Notes: a model not told the origin generated them from the letters alone. A stretch of DNA of 64,000 nucleotides from Duganella radicis (GCF_009720825.1 NZ_WNKY01000022.1:32147-96146); one strand, 5' to 3'. Shown: positions 46,221 to 55,247, numbered from the stretch's first letter. Translations and numbers: made by a program.

Positions 46221-47527
46221 TGTTGTGCCGCGCCTTCCTTTTTACGGCGGTGATGTTCACCGGATGGCGACGACGCGCCATCCCTGCCGCCCTTGCCGCC
46301 ACCCTGACCTGGCAACGTCACCTTCGCGCCTTCCTTCAGGCGGTCGGCGCCTTCGGTGATGACTTGTTCGCCCAGTTGCAGGCCTTCGGTGATCTGCACC
46401 TTGTCCACAGTGGCTGCGCCACGCTTGACGGGACGCACAGTGACCGTCTTGTCTTCCTTGAGCACGTAGACGAAGTCACCGTTGTTGCCATGACGGAGCG
46501 CCGTCACCGGCACCATGGTGGCGTCCTTGATGGTGCGCAGTTCGAGGCGCACGTTCACGAACTGGCTGGGGAACAGCGAGAACTTGGCGTTGGCGAAACG
46601 CGCCTTGGCCTTGACGGTGCCGGTCTGCGTATCGATCTGATTATCCATCGCGTAGAATTTGCCGCTGTCCAGCGTATTGGTGCGGGTGCGGTCCAGCGCC
46701 AGCGCCGGCAGGCTGGCGCCATCGTTGACGCGCTGCGCCACATCCGGCACGCTGTCCTGCGGGATCGAGAACTCGACGTCGATCGGCGACAACTGGGTAA
46801 TCGTGGCCAGGCCGTTGGTATCGCTGGAACTCACCAGATTACCGATATCGACCGCGCGCAAGCCCACGCGGCCCGAGATCGGCGCCACCACCCTGGTATA
46901 GCCCAGATTCAGCTTGGCCGTGCCTTCGGCCGCCTTGTCGGTCATGACCGTGCCCTCCAGCTGCTTGACCAGCGCGGCCTGCGTGTCCACATCCTGGCGG
47001 GCGATCGAGTCCTGGGTCAACAACGTGCGATAGCGGTTCAGCGTCAGCCTGGCGTTTTCCAGCTGCGCCTCATCGCGCTGGCGATTGCCGGTGGCCTGCA
47101 TCAGCGCCATCTCAAACTGGCGCGGATCGATCTGCGCCAGCACCTGTCCGGCCTTGACCAACTGGCCTTCCTTGAACAACACGCTTTGCAGGATGCCCGA
47201 CACCTGCGCACGCACCGTGGTGGTGGCTGCCGCCGTCACGGTGCCCAGCGCTTCCAGCGTCACCGGAATATCGGCCTTCTCGGCCGTTGCCACGCCCACC
47301 GTGGTGGCAGGCGCGCGGCGCCCCCCCGGACCGCCAGGACCACCCGGCCCGGGACCGCCCGGACCTTGCGCACTGGCGCCACCGCCTGGCGCGGCCGGCT
47401 GGTGGGTCAGATACCAGGCCAATCCGCCCAGCCCCGCCATGACGGCAACGGCGATCACGCCGCCCAGTATCTTGCGGCTGCGCTTAGGTGGGTTGGCATT
47501 CAAACTCGGCTTGGCTTGCGAATCCAT
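46217..47527 (-). CDS. mdtA: RND efflux periplasmic adaptor, MdtA-like
   Basis: A 436-residue membrane-fusion protein. N-terminal signal anchor (about residues 18-41, ILGGVIAVAVMAGLGGLAWYL), a Gly/Pro-rich linker (GPGGPGPGGPGGPGGRR), lipoyl/beta-barrel halves (VRAQVSGILQSVLFKEGQLV, TRVVAPISGRVGLRAVDIGN) and coiled coil between. The C-terminus ends in a basic tail. The ATG at 47527 follows AAGGAT; a longer frame to 47572 is unneeded. It is the first gene of the efflux operon and is divergent from the CpxP/Spy-like gene. Confidence 0.93.
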   Translation of the reverse strand: MDSQAKPSLNANPPKRSRKILGGVIAVAVMAGLGGLAWYLTHQPAAPGGGASAQGPGGPGPGGPGGPGGRRAPATTVGVATAEKADIPVTLEALGTVTAAATTTVRAQVSGILQSVLFKEGQLVKAGQVLAQIDPRQFEMALMQATGNRQRDEAQLENARLTLNRYRTLLTQDSIARQDVDTQAALVKQLEGTVMTDKAAEGTAKLNLGYTRVVAPISGRVGLRAVDIGNLVSSSDTNGLATITQLSPIDVEFSIPQDSVPDVAQRVNDGASLPALALDRTRTNTLDSGKFYAMDNQIDTQTGTVKAKARFANAKFSLFPSQFVNVRLELRTIKDATMVPVTALRHGNNGDFVYVLKEDKTVTVRPVKRGAATVDKVQITEGLQLGEQVITEGADRLKEGAKVTLPGQGGGKGGRDGASSPSGEHHRRKKEGAAQQ

Positions 47528-47684
47528 CGTTATCCTTTTTGTAGGCGTGCGTGTCCATGGCAAACACGCCATGGCCTCAATGCGAGGACTCTAGCATAAG
47601 CATTTGGCGATGTCTGTGAGAGCGCGTCCGGCGATACAAACTCGCTACAAATCAAGGACTTTGCGCACTTATCGTTAATGTGGC

Positions 47685-47699
47685 TTTACATATCTTTAC
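47685..47699 (-). promoter_or_regulatory. CpxR-type box (GTAAA-N5-GTAAA)
   Basis: TTTAC-ATATC-TTTAC on the plus strand equals GTAAA-N5-GTAAA on the minus strand, the E. coli CpxR consensus without mismatch. It lies 72-86 bp before the CpxP/Spy-like ATG and about 160 bp before mdtA, in the 243-bp divergent region, and next to a Cpx-like two-component system. Function is inferred. Confidence 0.65.
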
Positions 47700-47770
47700 C
47701 GGCGCGACATCGCTGCTCAACGTGTCCTCCGCATACTGGCCTCACTGTCAACTTACCGAGGGACGCCATC

Positions 47771-48205
47771 ATGAACATCTTCAACCGCCAGACCATCGCC
47801 GCCTTCCTGCTGGGCTCCACGCTTGCCGTGGGCGTGGGCGCCTACGCCGTGGACCGCCACCAGGAGGGGCACCGCGGCCACATCGCCCGCCTGTACGCCG
47901 AAGTGCAAGCCACCGACGCGCAAAAAGCCAAGATCGACCCGCTGGTGAAGGCCGCCATGGCAGACCTCAAGCCACTGCACGAACAGCTGCACGACTTGCA
48001 TAAAAAACTACTCGAACAAGCCAGCGCGCCGACCATCGACCGTGCCGCGCTGGAAGCCACGCGCCAGCAAGGCCTGGCGCTGGCCGACAAAGCCTCCAGA
48101 CGCCTGATCCAGCTGGTGGCGGATGTTGGCGACACGCTGACGCCGGAGCAGCGCAAAAAACTGGCCGAGCACCTGAGCCACGGACGCCGGTTCCGTGGCA
48201 TGTAA
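47771..48205 (+). CDS. Spy/CpxP-like periplasmic stress protein
   Basis: A 144-residue periplasmic protein. An N-terminal hydrophobic segment (about residues 8-27, IAAFLLGSTLAVGVGAYAV) is followed by an all-helical, charged domain ending in LTPEQRKKLAEHLSHG, the LTxxQ motif of the Spy/CpxP family. Members act as ATP-independent chaperones or damp the Cpx sensor. The ATG at 47771 follows GAGGG. It precedes a two-component system by 13 bp, in the same direction, the same order as a cpxP-cpxR-cpxA module would have. Confidence 0.85.
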   Translation: MNIFNRQTIAAFLLGSTLAVGVGAYAVDRHQEGHRGHIARLYAEVQATDAQKAKIDPLVKAAMADLKPLHEQLHDLHKKLLEQASAPTIDRAALEATRQQGLALADKASRRLIQLVADVGDTLTPEQRKKLAEHLSHGRRFRGM

Positions 48206-48218
48206 TAAAATAAACCGC

Positions 48219-48947
48219 ATGAACACTGTAGACCGCATACTGCTAGTTGAAGACGATCCCCGCCTGGCCGAGATGCTCACCGAGTATCTGACCCAGGCGG
48301 GTTTTCGCGTTACCCACGCCCCCACCGGCAACGCCGCCATGGAGCACATCGCCGCCGCTGAGATCGACGCGGTGATCCTCGACCTGATGCTGCCCGATAT
48401 GGATGGCCTGGACGTCTGCCGCAAACTGCGCGCCACCTCCGACGTGCCGGTGCTGATGCTGACCGCGCGCGGCGACGCCATCGACCGCATCGTAGGGCTG
48501 GAAATCGGCGCCGACGATTACCTGCCCAAGCCTTTCGAGCCACGCGAGCTGCTGGCGCGGCTGCGCGCCATCCTGCGCCGCAGGGTCGATCTGCGCCACC
48601 TCGACGCGCCGCGCAGCGCCACCGCGGCGGGCAGCGAGGAATTCCTGCGCTTCGGCCGCCTCGAAATCGATCCGGCCGCGCATGCCGCGCGGCTCGATGG
48701 CGTGCCGTGCGAGCTGACCGCCTATCAGTTCGACCTGCTGCTGGTGCTGGCCAAACACGCCGGCCGCGTGCTGTCGCGCGACGCGCTGATGGACCTGCTG
48801 AAAGGCGAACCGCTGGAAGCGTTTGACCGCTCGATCGACGTCCACATGTCGCGCATCCGCGCCGCCGTGGAAGACGATCCCAAGAAACCCCGCCGCATCA
48901 TCACCGTGCGTGGCGCCGGCTACCTGTTCGCCAAGGTGCAGGACTGA
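48219..48947 (+). CDS. OmpR-family response regulator, CpxR/RstA-like
   Basis: A 242-residue response regulator: receiver with D55 (VILDLMLPDMDGLD), D12/D13, and the PKPF motif; winged-helix domain at about 140-238 (AFDRSIDVHMSRIRAAVEDDP, similar to CpxR). It starts 13 bp after the Spy/CpxP-like gene; an alternative GTG at 48195 lies in that gene. The kinase gene begins in its stop (TGATG). The upstream CpxR-type box suggests it drives both the efflux operon and its own operon. Confidence 0.9.
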   Translation: MNTVDRILLVEDDPRLAEMLTEYLTQAGFRVTHAPTGNAAMEHIAAAEIDAVILDLMLPDMDGLDVCRKLRATSDVPVLMLTARGDAIDRIVGLEIGADDYLPKPFEPRELLARLRAILRRRVDLRHLDAPRSATAAGSEEFLRFGRLEIDPAAHAARLDGVPCELTAYQFDLLLVLAKHAGRVLSRDALMDLLKGEPLEAFDRSIDVHMSRIRAAVEDDPKKPRRIITVRGAGYLFAKVQD

Positions 48948-50182
48948 TGGTACCGCGCCTCTACTTCCGCTTTTATGTCGCACTGCTGTTCATTCTGGTG
49001 CTGTTCGCGCTGGCGGTGGTGATGATCTGGAACCGCACCGGCAGCCCGCTGGAACGCTCCAACAACACGCTGGCGCAAGTGATCCAGAACGTGCTGGCGC
49101 CGGCCGATGCGCCGCCCGAAGAACAGCAGGCCGCCCTCGCCCGCGTGGCCGCAGGCCTCAACGCCCACATGACGCTGTACACGCGCGACTGGCATCCGCT
49201 GGCCGTGGTGGGAGAACAAATTCCGGCACGCCACTGGCGCCGCCAGGGCATGACCGGCCCGCCGCCGGAATCCTTCGTGCGCCTGCCGGACGGCCGCAAG
49301 CTGTTGTCCAGCGAACCGCTGGGCTTCACGCGGCCCAAAGCCATGCTGCACAACGCCCTGCTGCTGTTGGCGCTGGGGCTGGGCATCGCCGCATTCCCGC
49401 TGGTGCGCCATCTGACCAAGCGGCTGGAGCGCTTGCAGCACGGCGTCGAGAAACTGGGCGCGGGCGACCTCACCGCGCGCGTGCCGGTGGAAGGCAAGGA
49501 TGAAGTGGCGCGGCTGGCGCAAAGCTTCAACCGCGCCGCCGACCAGATCGAACAACTGGTTGGCGCGCACAAAACGCTGCTGGCCAACGCCTCGCACGAA
49601 CTGCGCACGCCGCTGGCGCGCATCCGTCTTGCGTTGGAGCTGATCCCGGAAGGCATCGATCCGAAACGGCGCGCCGGCCTGGAACAGGACATCGCCGAAC
49701 TGAATCACCTGCTGGACGAAATCCTGCTGGCCAGCCGTCTCGGCGCCATCCAGGAAAATACCGACACCGAGGAACTGGACCTGCTGGCACTGGCCGCCGA
49801 AGAATGCGCGCGCTACGACGATGCCACACTGGATGGCGAATCGGCCATGATGCAAGGCGATCCGCGCCTGCTGCGCCGCCTGCTGCGCAACCTGCTGGAA
49901 AACGCGCATCGGCACGGCGTGCCACCGGCGAGTGTGCAGATCAGCTGCGCCAATGGCATGGCAACCTTACGGGTGTGGGATAAGGGACCGGGGGTGCCGG
50001 ACCCGGAATTCGAGCGCGTATTCGAGCCCTTCTTCCGCAGGCGCGGGACGCTGGACAACACTGGTGCCGGTCTTGGCCTGGCGCTGGTGCGCCAGATCGC
50101 CCGCCGCCACGGTGGCGAAGCGCGCTGCGCCCTGATGAAAGATGGACGCAGCTGCTTCGAAGTGACGCTGCCTTTGCTTTAA
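48947..50182 (+). CDS. Sensor histidine kinase, CpxA-like
   Basis: A 411-residue membrane kinase. Helices are near residues 8-28 and 138-158 (NALLLLALGLGIAAFPLV) with a periplasmic part of about 110 residues between, then HAMP, H-box with H217 (NASHELRTPLARI), N box (NLLENAHRHGVPPA), and G boxes (DKGPGVPDPEF, GAGLGLALVRQI). The coupling TGATG to the regulator and the Spy/CpxP-like gene ahead fit an envelope-stress (Cpx-like) sensor. Its 3' end overlaps the convergent sppA by 4 bp. Confidence 0.9.
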   Translation: MVPRLYFRFYVALLFILVLFALAVVMIWNRTGSPLERSNNTLAQVIQNVLAPADAPPEEQQAALARVAAGLNAHMTLYTRDWHPLAVVGEQIPARHWRRQGMTGPPPESFVRLPDGRKLLSSEPLGFTRPKAMLHNALLLLALGLGIAAFPLVRHLTKRLERLQHGVEKLGAGDLTARVPVEGKDEVARLAQSFNRAADQIEQLVGAHKTLLANASHELRTPLARIRLALELIPEGIDPKRRAGLEQDIAELNHLLDEILLASRLGAIQENTDTEELDLLALAAEECARYDDATLDGESAMMQGDPRLLRRLLRNLLENAHRHGVPPASVQISCANGMATLRVWDKGPGVPDPEFERVFEPFFRRRGTLDNTGAGLGLALVRQIARRHGGEARCALMKDGRSCFEVTLPLL

Positions 50183-52065
50183 GGAGATTCGCACAGGCAG
50201 TGGGTGATGGCGGTGAACGGTTTTTTCTGCGCCGTGACATCCGACAGCCAGCCGAAGTCATTCGCGATACCGGCGGCAGCGCTTGGCGGCAGGCCGGCGG
50301 TGGCCGCCGCGCCCAGCTTGAGCTGCGAGGTCACGGCTTGCGCGATCGACTGCACCGCAGCTTGCGCCGTGCCGCCGCCGGCCATCTCGATCAGACGGTC
50401 AAACTTGCTGATCTCGCGCTCCACGTACACCACGCGATAATCGGCCGGCAGCTTGGCGCGCGCCGCTGCGGATTTCAAGGCATCGCCATAGCTGCCCAGA
50501 CGGTCGACCAGGCCACGGTCCTTGGCCTGCGCGCCAGTCCATACGCGGCCTTGCGCCACCTCATCGATCTTCTCCGGCGTGGTCTTGCGCGCCGCCGCGG
50601 CCTTGGTGGTGAACTCCGCGTAAATGTGATTGATGCTGCCCTGGATCACCTGACCGAGGCGCGGGTCCAGTGGGCGCAGCGGATTGCCCGCATCGCCCAG
50701 CCAGGTGGTCGGCTGGCCGGCGGTGTGGATGCCCAGCTTGTCGATCACCTTGTCGGCGGTCGGCAGGATGGCAAACACGCCGATCGAACCGGTGATGGTG
50801 TTCGGCTCCGCGATCACCTCATCGGACGACATCGAAATCCAGTAGCCACCGGACGCCGCCACGTTACCCATCGAAACCACCACCGGCTTGCCGGCGGCTC
50901 GCGTCAGTTCCAGCTCGCGGCGGATCAGCTCCGAGGCAAACGCGCTGCCGCCAGGAGAATCAATGCGCAGCACCACAGCCTTGATGCTGTCATCCTCGCG
51001 CGCCAGACGAATCAGCTTGGAGGTCGAATCGCCGCCGATGGAGCCCGGACCAGCACTGCCATCGCTGATCTCACCCTGCGCCACGATCACGCCGACAGCA
51101 TCGCCGGTCAGCTTGCGCGGCACGCGGTTCAGGTATTCGTCAAAGCTGACCTGACGGAAGCTCTTGCCCTCCGCGTCGGCGGCGCCGCGCTTGATCATCA
51201 TCTGACGCAATTCATCCTTGGTCTTCAGGCCATCGACAAACTTGGTCGACAGCGACAGCTTGGCCAGGTCGCCATTCACCGCCGCCACTTGTGCCGGCAA
51301 GTCGTTGATGGTCTTCATAATCTGACCCTGCGGCAGCTTGCGCGCCTTCTCCACGTTGTCGGTGTACGAAGCCCACAGCGCGCTATTCAGGTAGGACTCA
51401 GCCTCGCTGGCCGCTTGCGACGGACCGTTGGCGATGTATGGCTCGGCGAAGCTCTTGTAGGTGCCAACCCGCAGCAGGTTGACGGTGACGCCCAGCTTGT
51501 CCAGCGCATCGCGATAGTAATTGCGATAGCGGCCGAAACCTTCGATCAGCACCATGCCCATCGGATGCAAATAGACTTCGTTGGCGTGGGCGGCCAGCAG
51601 GTACTGGCGCTGGTCGTAGCTGGAACCCCAGGCCACCACCGGCTTGCCGGACGCCTTGAAGCGGTCGATGGCGCTGGCCACTTCGCGCAGCGTGGCCTGG
51701 CCGGCGCCTTGCAGTTCATCGGTCAGCAGCACGGCGGCGCCGACATCGGGGTCCTTGGCCGCCTGCTCCAGCACCGCCAGCACATCGCGCAGCTGAATCA
51801 TCTTGTGCACTTCGCCGCCGCGCAGATTGGTCACCAGCGCCTCACGCGCATTGACGCTCGACTGCTCGACCAACTGCCCTTTCAGATCCAGCACCAGCGT
51901 GGTCTTGGGTTGCAGCGGCTTGGCGCCGCCGCCGAAGATCGCATACAGCAGCACAAGCACAATGAACAGGAAAATCAGGTTAAGCACCGTACGGCGGCTG
52001 GCATCCAGCGCGCGCCAGAAAAAGGCGAAACCGTTACGGATATAAGAAAACGGTGATTGGCTCAT
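50179..52065 (-). CDS. sppA: Signal peptide peptidase SppA, 67-kDa type
   Basis: A 628-residue inner-membrane serine protease that digests cleaved signal peptides. Membrane anchor at about residues 24-46, then two tandem S49 domains: KPVVAWGSSYDQRQYLLAAHANE with the catalytic lysine region in the first, and SPGGSAFASELI plus VVSMGNVAASGGYWIS (catalytic serine) in the second. Length matches the duplicated E. coli type. The ATG at 52065 follows GGAG; the C-terminal tail of about 60 residues beyond the last domain is Ala-rich. Confidence 0.94.
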   Translation of the reverse strand: MSQSPFSYIRNGFAFFWRALDASRRTVLNLIFLFIVLVLLYAIFGGGAKPLQPKTTLVLDLKGQLVEQSSVNAREALVTNLRGGEVHKMIQLRDVLAVLEQAAKDPDVGAAVLLTDELQGAGQATLREVASAIDRFKASGKPVVAWGSSYDQRQYLLAAHANEVYLHPMGMVLIEGFGRYRNYYRDALDKLGVTVNLLRVGTYKSFAEPYIANGPSQAASEAESYLNSALWASYTDNVEKARKLPQGQIMKTINDLPAQVAAVNGDLAKLSLSTKFVDGLKTKDELRQMMIKRGAADAEGKSFRQVSFDEYLNRVPRKLTGDAVGVIVAQGEISDGSAGPGSIGGDSTSKLIRLAREDDSIKAVVLRIDSPGGSAFASELIRRELELTRAAGKPVVVSMGNVAASGGYWISMSSDEVIAEPNTITGSIGVFAILPTADKVIDKLGIHTAGQPTTWLGDAGNPLRPLDPRLGQVIQGSINHIYAEFTTKAAAARKTTPEKIDEVAQGRVWTGAQAKDRGLVDRLGSYGDALKSAAARAKLPADYRVVYVEREISKFDRLIEMAGGGTAQAAVQSIAQAVTSQLKLGAAATAGLPPSAAAGIANDFGWLSDVTAQKKPFTAITHCLCESP

Positions 52066-52084
52066 CAACACTCCAGTGGTTGCG

Positions 52085-53542
52085 TTATTTGCAAGGATAA
52101 TACTGCTTTTTCGAGATCAACAGTAGGCCGGCAAAAACCAGCAGGCCATTCAAGAGTAGCAGCTCCAGCCCGATGCGGTAGCTGCCAAACAGAATTTCCT
52201 GATTGCAATCAATGACATAGCAGATGACCGGCCCCGCCAACGCCACCAGCGGCACCCAGCGGTCGCGCGGCACGCGCCGCGTCAGAATGCCGAAGGCGAA
52301 CAGGCCTAGCAGCGGGCCGTAGGTGTAACCGGTCAGTTTGAGCACCAGCCCGACCATGCTGGCGTTATCCACCCATTTGAACACCAGCACCAGCGCCAGG
52401 AAAATCGCGCAGAAGGCCAGGTGCACGCGGTGGCGCAAGCGTATCCGGGCCTGCTCAGTCATGTCGGTGCGGCGCTGCACGCCGAGGATGTCGATGCTGA
52501 ACGAGGACGTCAGCGCGGTCATGGCGCCGTCGGCGCTGGGGAACAGCGCTGAGATCAGGCCGATGAAGAAAATCAGTTGCAGTACAGCGGGCATGTGCGC
52601 CATCACTACAGTCGGGAAAATCTTGTCGCCGGTGGCCGATACACCAGCAATGGGCGCGTACAGGTACAGCAACCCGCCAAGGACCATGAACAGTACCAGT
52701 ACAGCTGTCAGTACAGCGGTGAGCAGCAGCATATTCTTTTGCGAATCACGCAGGGTGGCGACCGAGATGTTTTTCTGCATGGTCTCCTGATCCATGCCAG
52801 TCATGGCCAGCACAATGAAGAAACCGGCCAGCACCTGCTTCCAGAAATAAGCCGGGCTGTCGACCGAGCTGGTGACCACGCGCGTCAGGCCATGCGCCTG
52901 CATTTGGGCGATGCTCTCCAGCGGCCCGAGATCCATCTCATGCAGCAGCCAGCCGGCGCAGATCAGCAATCCCAGCACCATGCCGGTGGTTTGCAACATA
53001 TCGGTCCAGACGATGGTTTTCACGCCGCCCTCATAGGTGTACAGCAGGATCATGGCGAGGATGACCGTGGTGGTCAGCCAGAACGGCACGCCCATGCTAT
53101 CGAGGATGGTGAGCTGCAAAATATTCACCACCAGATAAAGCCGCGCCGAGGCGCTCAACGTGCGCGAGATAATGAAGAACGCCGCGCCGCTCTGGCAGGA
53201 ACGCGGGCCGAGGCGCTGCTCCAGATAGGTGTAGATGGAAGTGACCTTGAGACGGTAATACAGCGGCAGCAGAAGGTAAGCCACCGCGATGTAGCCCAGC
53301 ACATAGCCGAGTATCACTTGCAGATAACCGAAACCATCGCGGCCGACGGCGCCGGGCACGCTGATGAACGTGACGCCGCTGAGCGTCGTGCCCACCATCC
53401 CGAACGCGACCAGCATCCAGTTACTGCGCTTGTTACCGATGAAGAAGCTGTCGTTGTCAGCGTTGCGGGAGGTGCGCCACGCCACCAGGAGCAGCAAGAC
53501 GAAATAGGCGGAGACGAGGCAAAACAGGGAGACTGCGGACAT
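52085..53542 (-). CDS. Sodium:solute symporter (SSS family)
   Basis: A 485-residue membrane protein with about 13 helices of the SSS/LeuT-fold group. Motifs: FFIGNKRSNWMLVAFGMVGTTLSGVTFIS, DRDGFGYL region, KTIVWTDMLQT, and GLISALFPSADGAMTAL. Members import amino acids, sugars or carboxylates with Na+; substrate unknown here. The ATG at 53542 has no free ribosome site because a 13-bp hairpin (53546-53580) ends 3 bp before it; a TTG at 53587 gives a 15-residue extension through the hairpin. It follows the MFS gene in the same direction. Confidence 0.87.
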   Translation of the reverse strand: MSAVSLFCLVSAYFVLLLLVAWRTSRNADNDSFFIGNKRSNWMLVAFGMVGTTLSGVTFISVPGAVGRDGFGYLQVILGYVLGYIAVAYLLLPLYYRLKVTSIYTYLEQRLGPRSCQSGAAFFIISRTLSASARLYLVVNILQLTILDSMGVPFWLTTTVILAMILLYTYEGGVKTIVWTDMLQTTGMVLGLLICAGWLLHEMDLGPLESIAQMQAHGLTRVVTSSVDSPAYFWKQVLAGFFIVLAMTGMDQETMQKNISVATLRDSQKNMLLLTAVLTAVLVLFMVLGGLLYLYAPIAGVSATGDKIFPTVVMAHMPAVLQLIFFIGLISALFPSADGAMTALTSSFSIDILGVQRRTDMTEQARIRLRHRVHLAFCAIFLALVLVFKWVDNASMVGLVLKLTGYTYGPLLGLFAFGILTRRVPRDRWVPLVALAGPVICYVIDCNQEILFGSYRIGLELLLLNGLLVFAGLLLISKKQYYPCK

Positions 53543-53545
53543 GAG

Positions 53546-53580
53546 ATATTGGCGGCGAATGATCAAATCGCCGCCAATAT
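53546..53580 (-). repeat. 13-bp perfect hairpin at the start of the symporter gene
   Basis: ATATTGGCGGCGA (53546-53558) and TCGCCGCCAATAT (53568-53580) are perfect reverse complements with a 9-nt loop, in the 45 bp between the MFS and symporter genes. No T-run follows, so it is not a clear terminator. In mRNA it would hold the region just before the symporter ATG, so it may control translation, or protect the upstream transcript end. Confidence 0.65.
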
Positions 53581-53587
53581 ACCTCAA

Positions 53588-54799
53588 TCAATGGGCCACG
53601 GCGTGGATCGACTTGCCGCCGCCAACGCTGGCCGGACGTGGATTCAAGCGATCCAGGCGACCACTCAGCGCAGTCAACCCGAAGGCGACCAGCACCACCA
53701 GCGCACCGATCCAGCCGGTATGCACCAGTCCCAGATGCTCGACGATCAAACCGCCGCCCCAGGCGCCACCGGCAATACCGAGATTAAACGCCGCAATATT
53801 CAGCCCGGAAGCCACATCCACCGCGCGCGGCGTAAAGTGTTCCGCCTGCTGCACGACATACACCTGCAAGCCGGCCACGTTACCAAAGGCCACCGCGCCC
53901 CACAGCAGTACAGTTGCCAGCACCAGCCATTTATATGGCGCGGTAAACGTCAGCACAAACAGTACAGTTGCCAGGCCAAGGAAAATAATCTTCAGCGCGC
54001 CGACAGGGCCACGGCGATCAGCCAACTTCCCGCCCCAGATATTCCCCACCGCGACCGATACACCGTAGACCAGCATCACCAGACCGACGGCGTTCACGCT
54101 AAAGCCAGTAATATCGGTCAGGATGGGCGCAAGAAAAGTGAAGGCGGTGAAGGAGCCACCGTAACCGATCGCCGTCATGGCGTAGACCAGCAACAGGCGC
54201 GGTTCCGCCAGCACCTTCACCTGCTGCATCAGCGACGCCGGCTTATTGTGCTGAATAGACGACGGCACAAAAATGGCGCTGCCGAGAATCGCGATCGCAC
54301 CCAGCGCCGACACCGCCAGGAAAGTCTCGCGCCAGCCGAAGTGCTGGCCGATAAAAGTCCCAAGCGGCACGCCGGTCACCAGCGCCACCGTCAGACCGGT
54401 GAACATCATCGCGATCGCGCTAGCCGCCTTCTCCTTCGGCACCAACGAGGTGGCGATGGTCGAACCAATCGAGAAAAACACGCCATGCGCAAGACCGGTA
54501 AGAATGCGGGCGATCACCAGCGACTCATAGCTGGGCGCCTTCCAGGCCAGCAGATTCCCGAGTGTAAACAACAGCATCAACCCCACCAGCAGCGCCTTGC
54601 GCGGCACCTTGCCGGTCAGCGCCGTCAACACCGGCGCACCGACGGCCACGCCCATGGCGTACAAACTGACCAGCAAGCCAGCCGACGGCAAATTCACGCC
54701 CAAATCGGCGGCGATAGTCGGCAACAGGCCGACGATAACAAACTCGGTAGTCCCGATAGCAAACGCGCTGATAGTCAGCGCAAGCAGTGCAATAGGCAC
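53588..54799 (-). CDS. MFS transporter, DHA1 (AraJ-like) family
   Basis: A 403-residue major-facilitator protein with 12 helices. Begins MPIALLALTISAFAIGTTEFVIVGLLPTIA, the typical DHA1/AraJ start, with LVARxLTGLAHGVFFSIG-like motif B (ARILTGLAHGVFFS) and GKVPRKALLVG motif A (residues 60s). This branch exports drugs, arabinose or purines by proton antiport. The exact substrate cannot be told. Its stop is adjacent to the hairpin before the symporter. Confidence 0.9.
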   Translation of the reverse strand: MPIALLALTISAFAIGTTEFVIVGLLPTIAADLGVNLPSAGLLVSLYAMGVAVGAPVLTALTGKVPRKALLVGLMLLFTLGNLLAWKAPSYESLVIARILTGLAHGVFFSIGSTIATSLVPKEKAASAIAMMFTGLTVALVTGVPLGTFIGQHFGWRETFLAVSALGAIAILGSAIFVPSSIQHNKPASLMQQVKVLAEPRLLLVYAMTAIGYGGSFTAFTFLAPILTDITGFSVNAVGLVMLVYGVSVAVGNIWGGKLADRRGPVGALKIIFLGLATVLFVLTFTAPYKWLVLATVLLWGAVAFGNVAGLQVYVVQQAEHFTPRAVDVASGLNIAAFNLGIAGGAWGGGLIVEHLGLVHTGWIGALVVLVAFGLTALSGRLDRLNPRPASVGGGKSIHAVAH

Positions 54800-54906
54800 G
54801 GCGTCACTCCTGAAAAGTTAATGCCATGCAATATCGGGATGTCCTCCGATGAGAAAAAGCCGTCAAAACCCAAAACACCTTTGCACCCCACGCAACGATC
54901 AACGTC

Positions 54907-54995
54907 AGGGTCAGCTCTGTCATTCGGACACGCGCAAACAATATTTGAGAAATATCAAAATGTTTTTTAAATGTCCGAATGACAGAGCTGACCCT
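54907..54995. repeat. 24-bp perfect inverted repeat with 41-nt loop
   Basis: Arms at 54907-54930 and 54972-54995 are exact reverse complements (left arm begins AGGGTCAGCTCTGTCATTCG), separated by 41 bp of AT-rich DNA that itself contains the small palindrome ATATTT-GAG-AAATAT. It lies in the 223-bp gap between the MFS and DUF3820 genes. The length and perfection suggest a mobile or REP-type element rather than a terminator (no T-run). No transposase is next to it. Confidence 0.75.
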
Positions 54996-55022
54996 AAATT
55001 GCTTAATCGCTAGAATTACGGG

Positions 55023-55247
55023 ATGAACTCTGAAAAACTCGCCCTGCTCCTCACCCGTGAAATGCCTTATGGGAAGTACAAGGGGCGCAAGATTGCCGAT
55101 CTGCCGGGGCATTATCTTGGCTGGTTTGCGCGCGAGGGCTTTCCGGCGGGTGAGCTGGGCGCTCTGCTCGCTCTCATGTACGAAATCGATCACAATAACT
55201 TGCGCAGCCTCCTCGATCCCCTACGGCAAGCACATCGGCAACAGTGA
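55023..55247 (+). CDS. DUF3820 family protein
   Basis: A 74-residue soluble protein matching DUF3820 (putative quorum-sensing-regulated virulence factor family): MPYGKYKGRKIADLPGHYLGW with the conserved GKYKG and DLP elements, then FPAGELGALLALMYEIDHN. Function is not established. The ATG at 55023 is close to the 24-bp inverted repeat (its end is 27 bp upstream), so the element may influence its expression. No strong ribosome site is visible. Confidence 0.85.
   Translation: MNSEKLALLLTREMPYGKYKGRKIADLPGHYLGWFAREGFPAGELGALLALMYEIDHNNLRSLLDPLRQAHRQQ

Noticed and set aside
43098..46253. 1051-codon open frame on the plus strand opposite the MdtB-like pump
   Set aside because: Shadow of the RND gene; no start context or domain.
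52590..53990. Recurring CAGTACAG / CTGTACTG motif in the symporter and MFS genes
   Set aside because: Explained by repeated Val-Leu codon pairs (GTA CTG) in membrane helices, not by a repeat or operator.
52577..54970. 797-codon open frame on the plus strand opposite the symporter and MFS genes
   Set aside because: Shadow frame of two membrane-protein genes; Gln/His-rich protein without motifs.
54804..55193. 129-codon open frame on the minus strand over the 24-bp inverted repeat
   Set aside because: It overlaps DUF3820 and the repeat, lacks a ribosome site and any motif.
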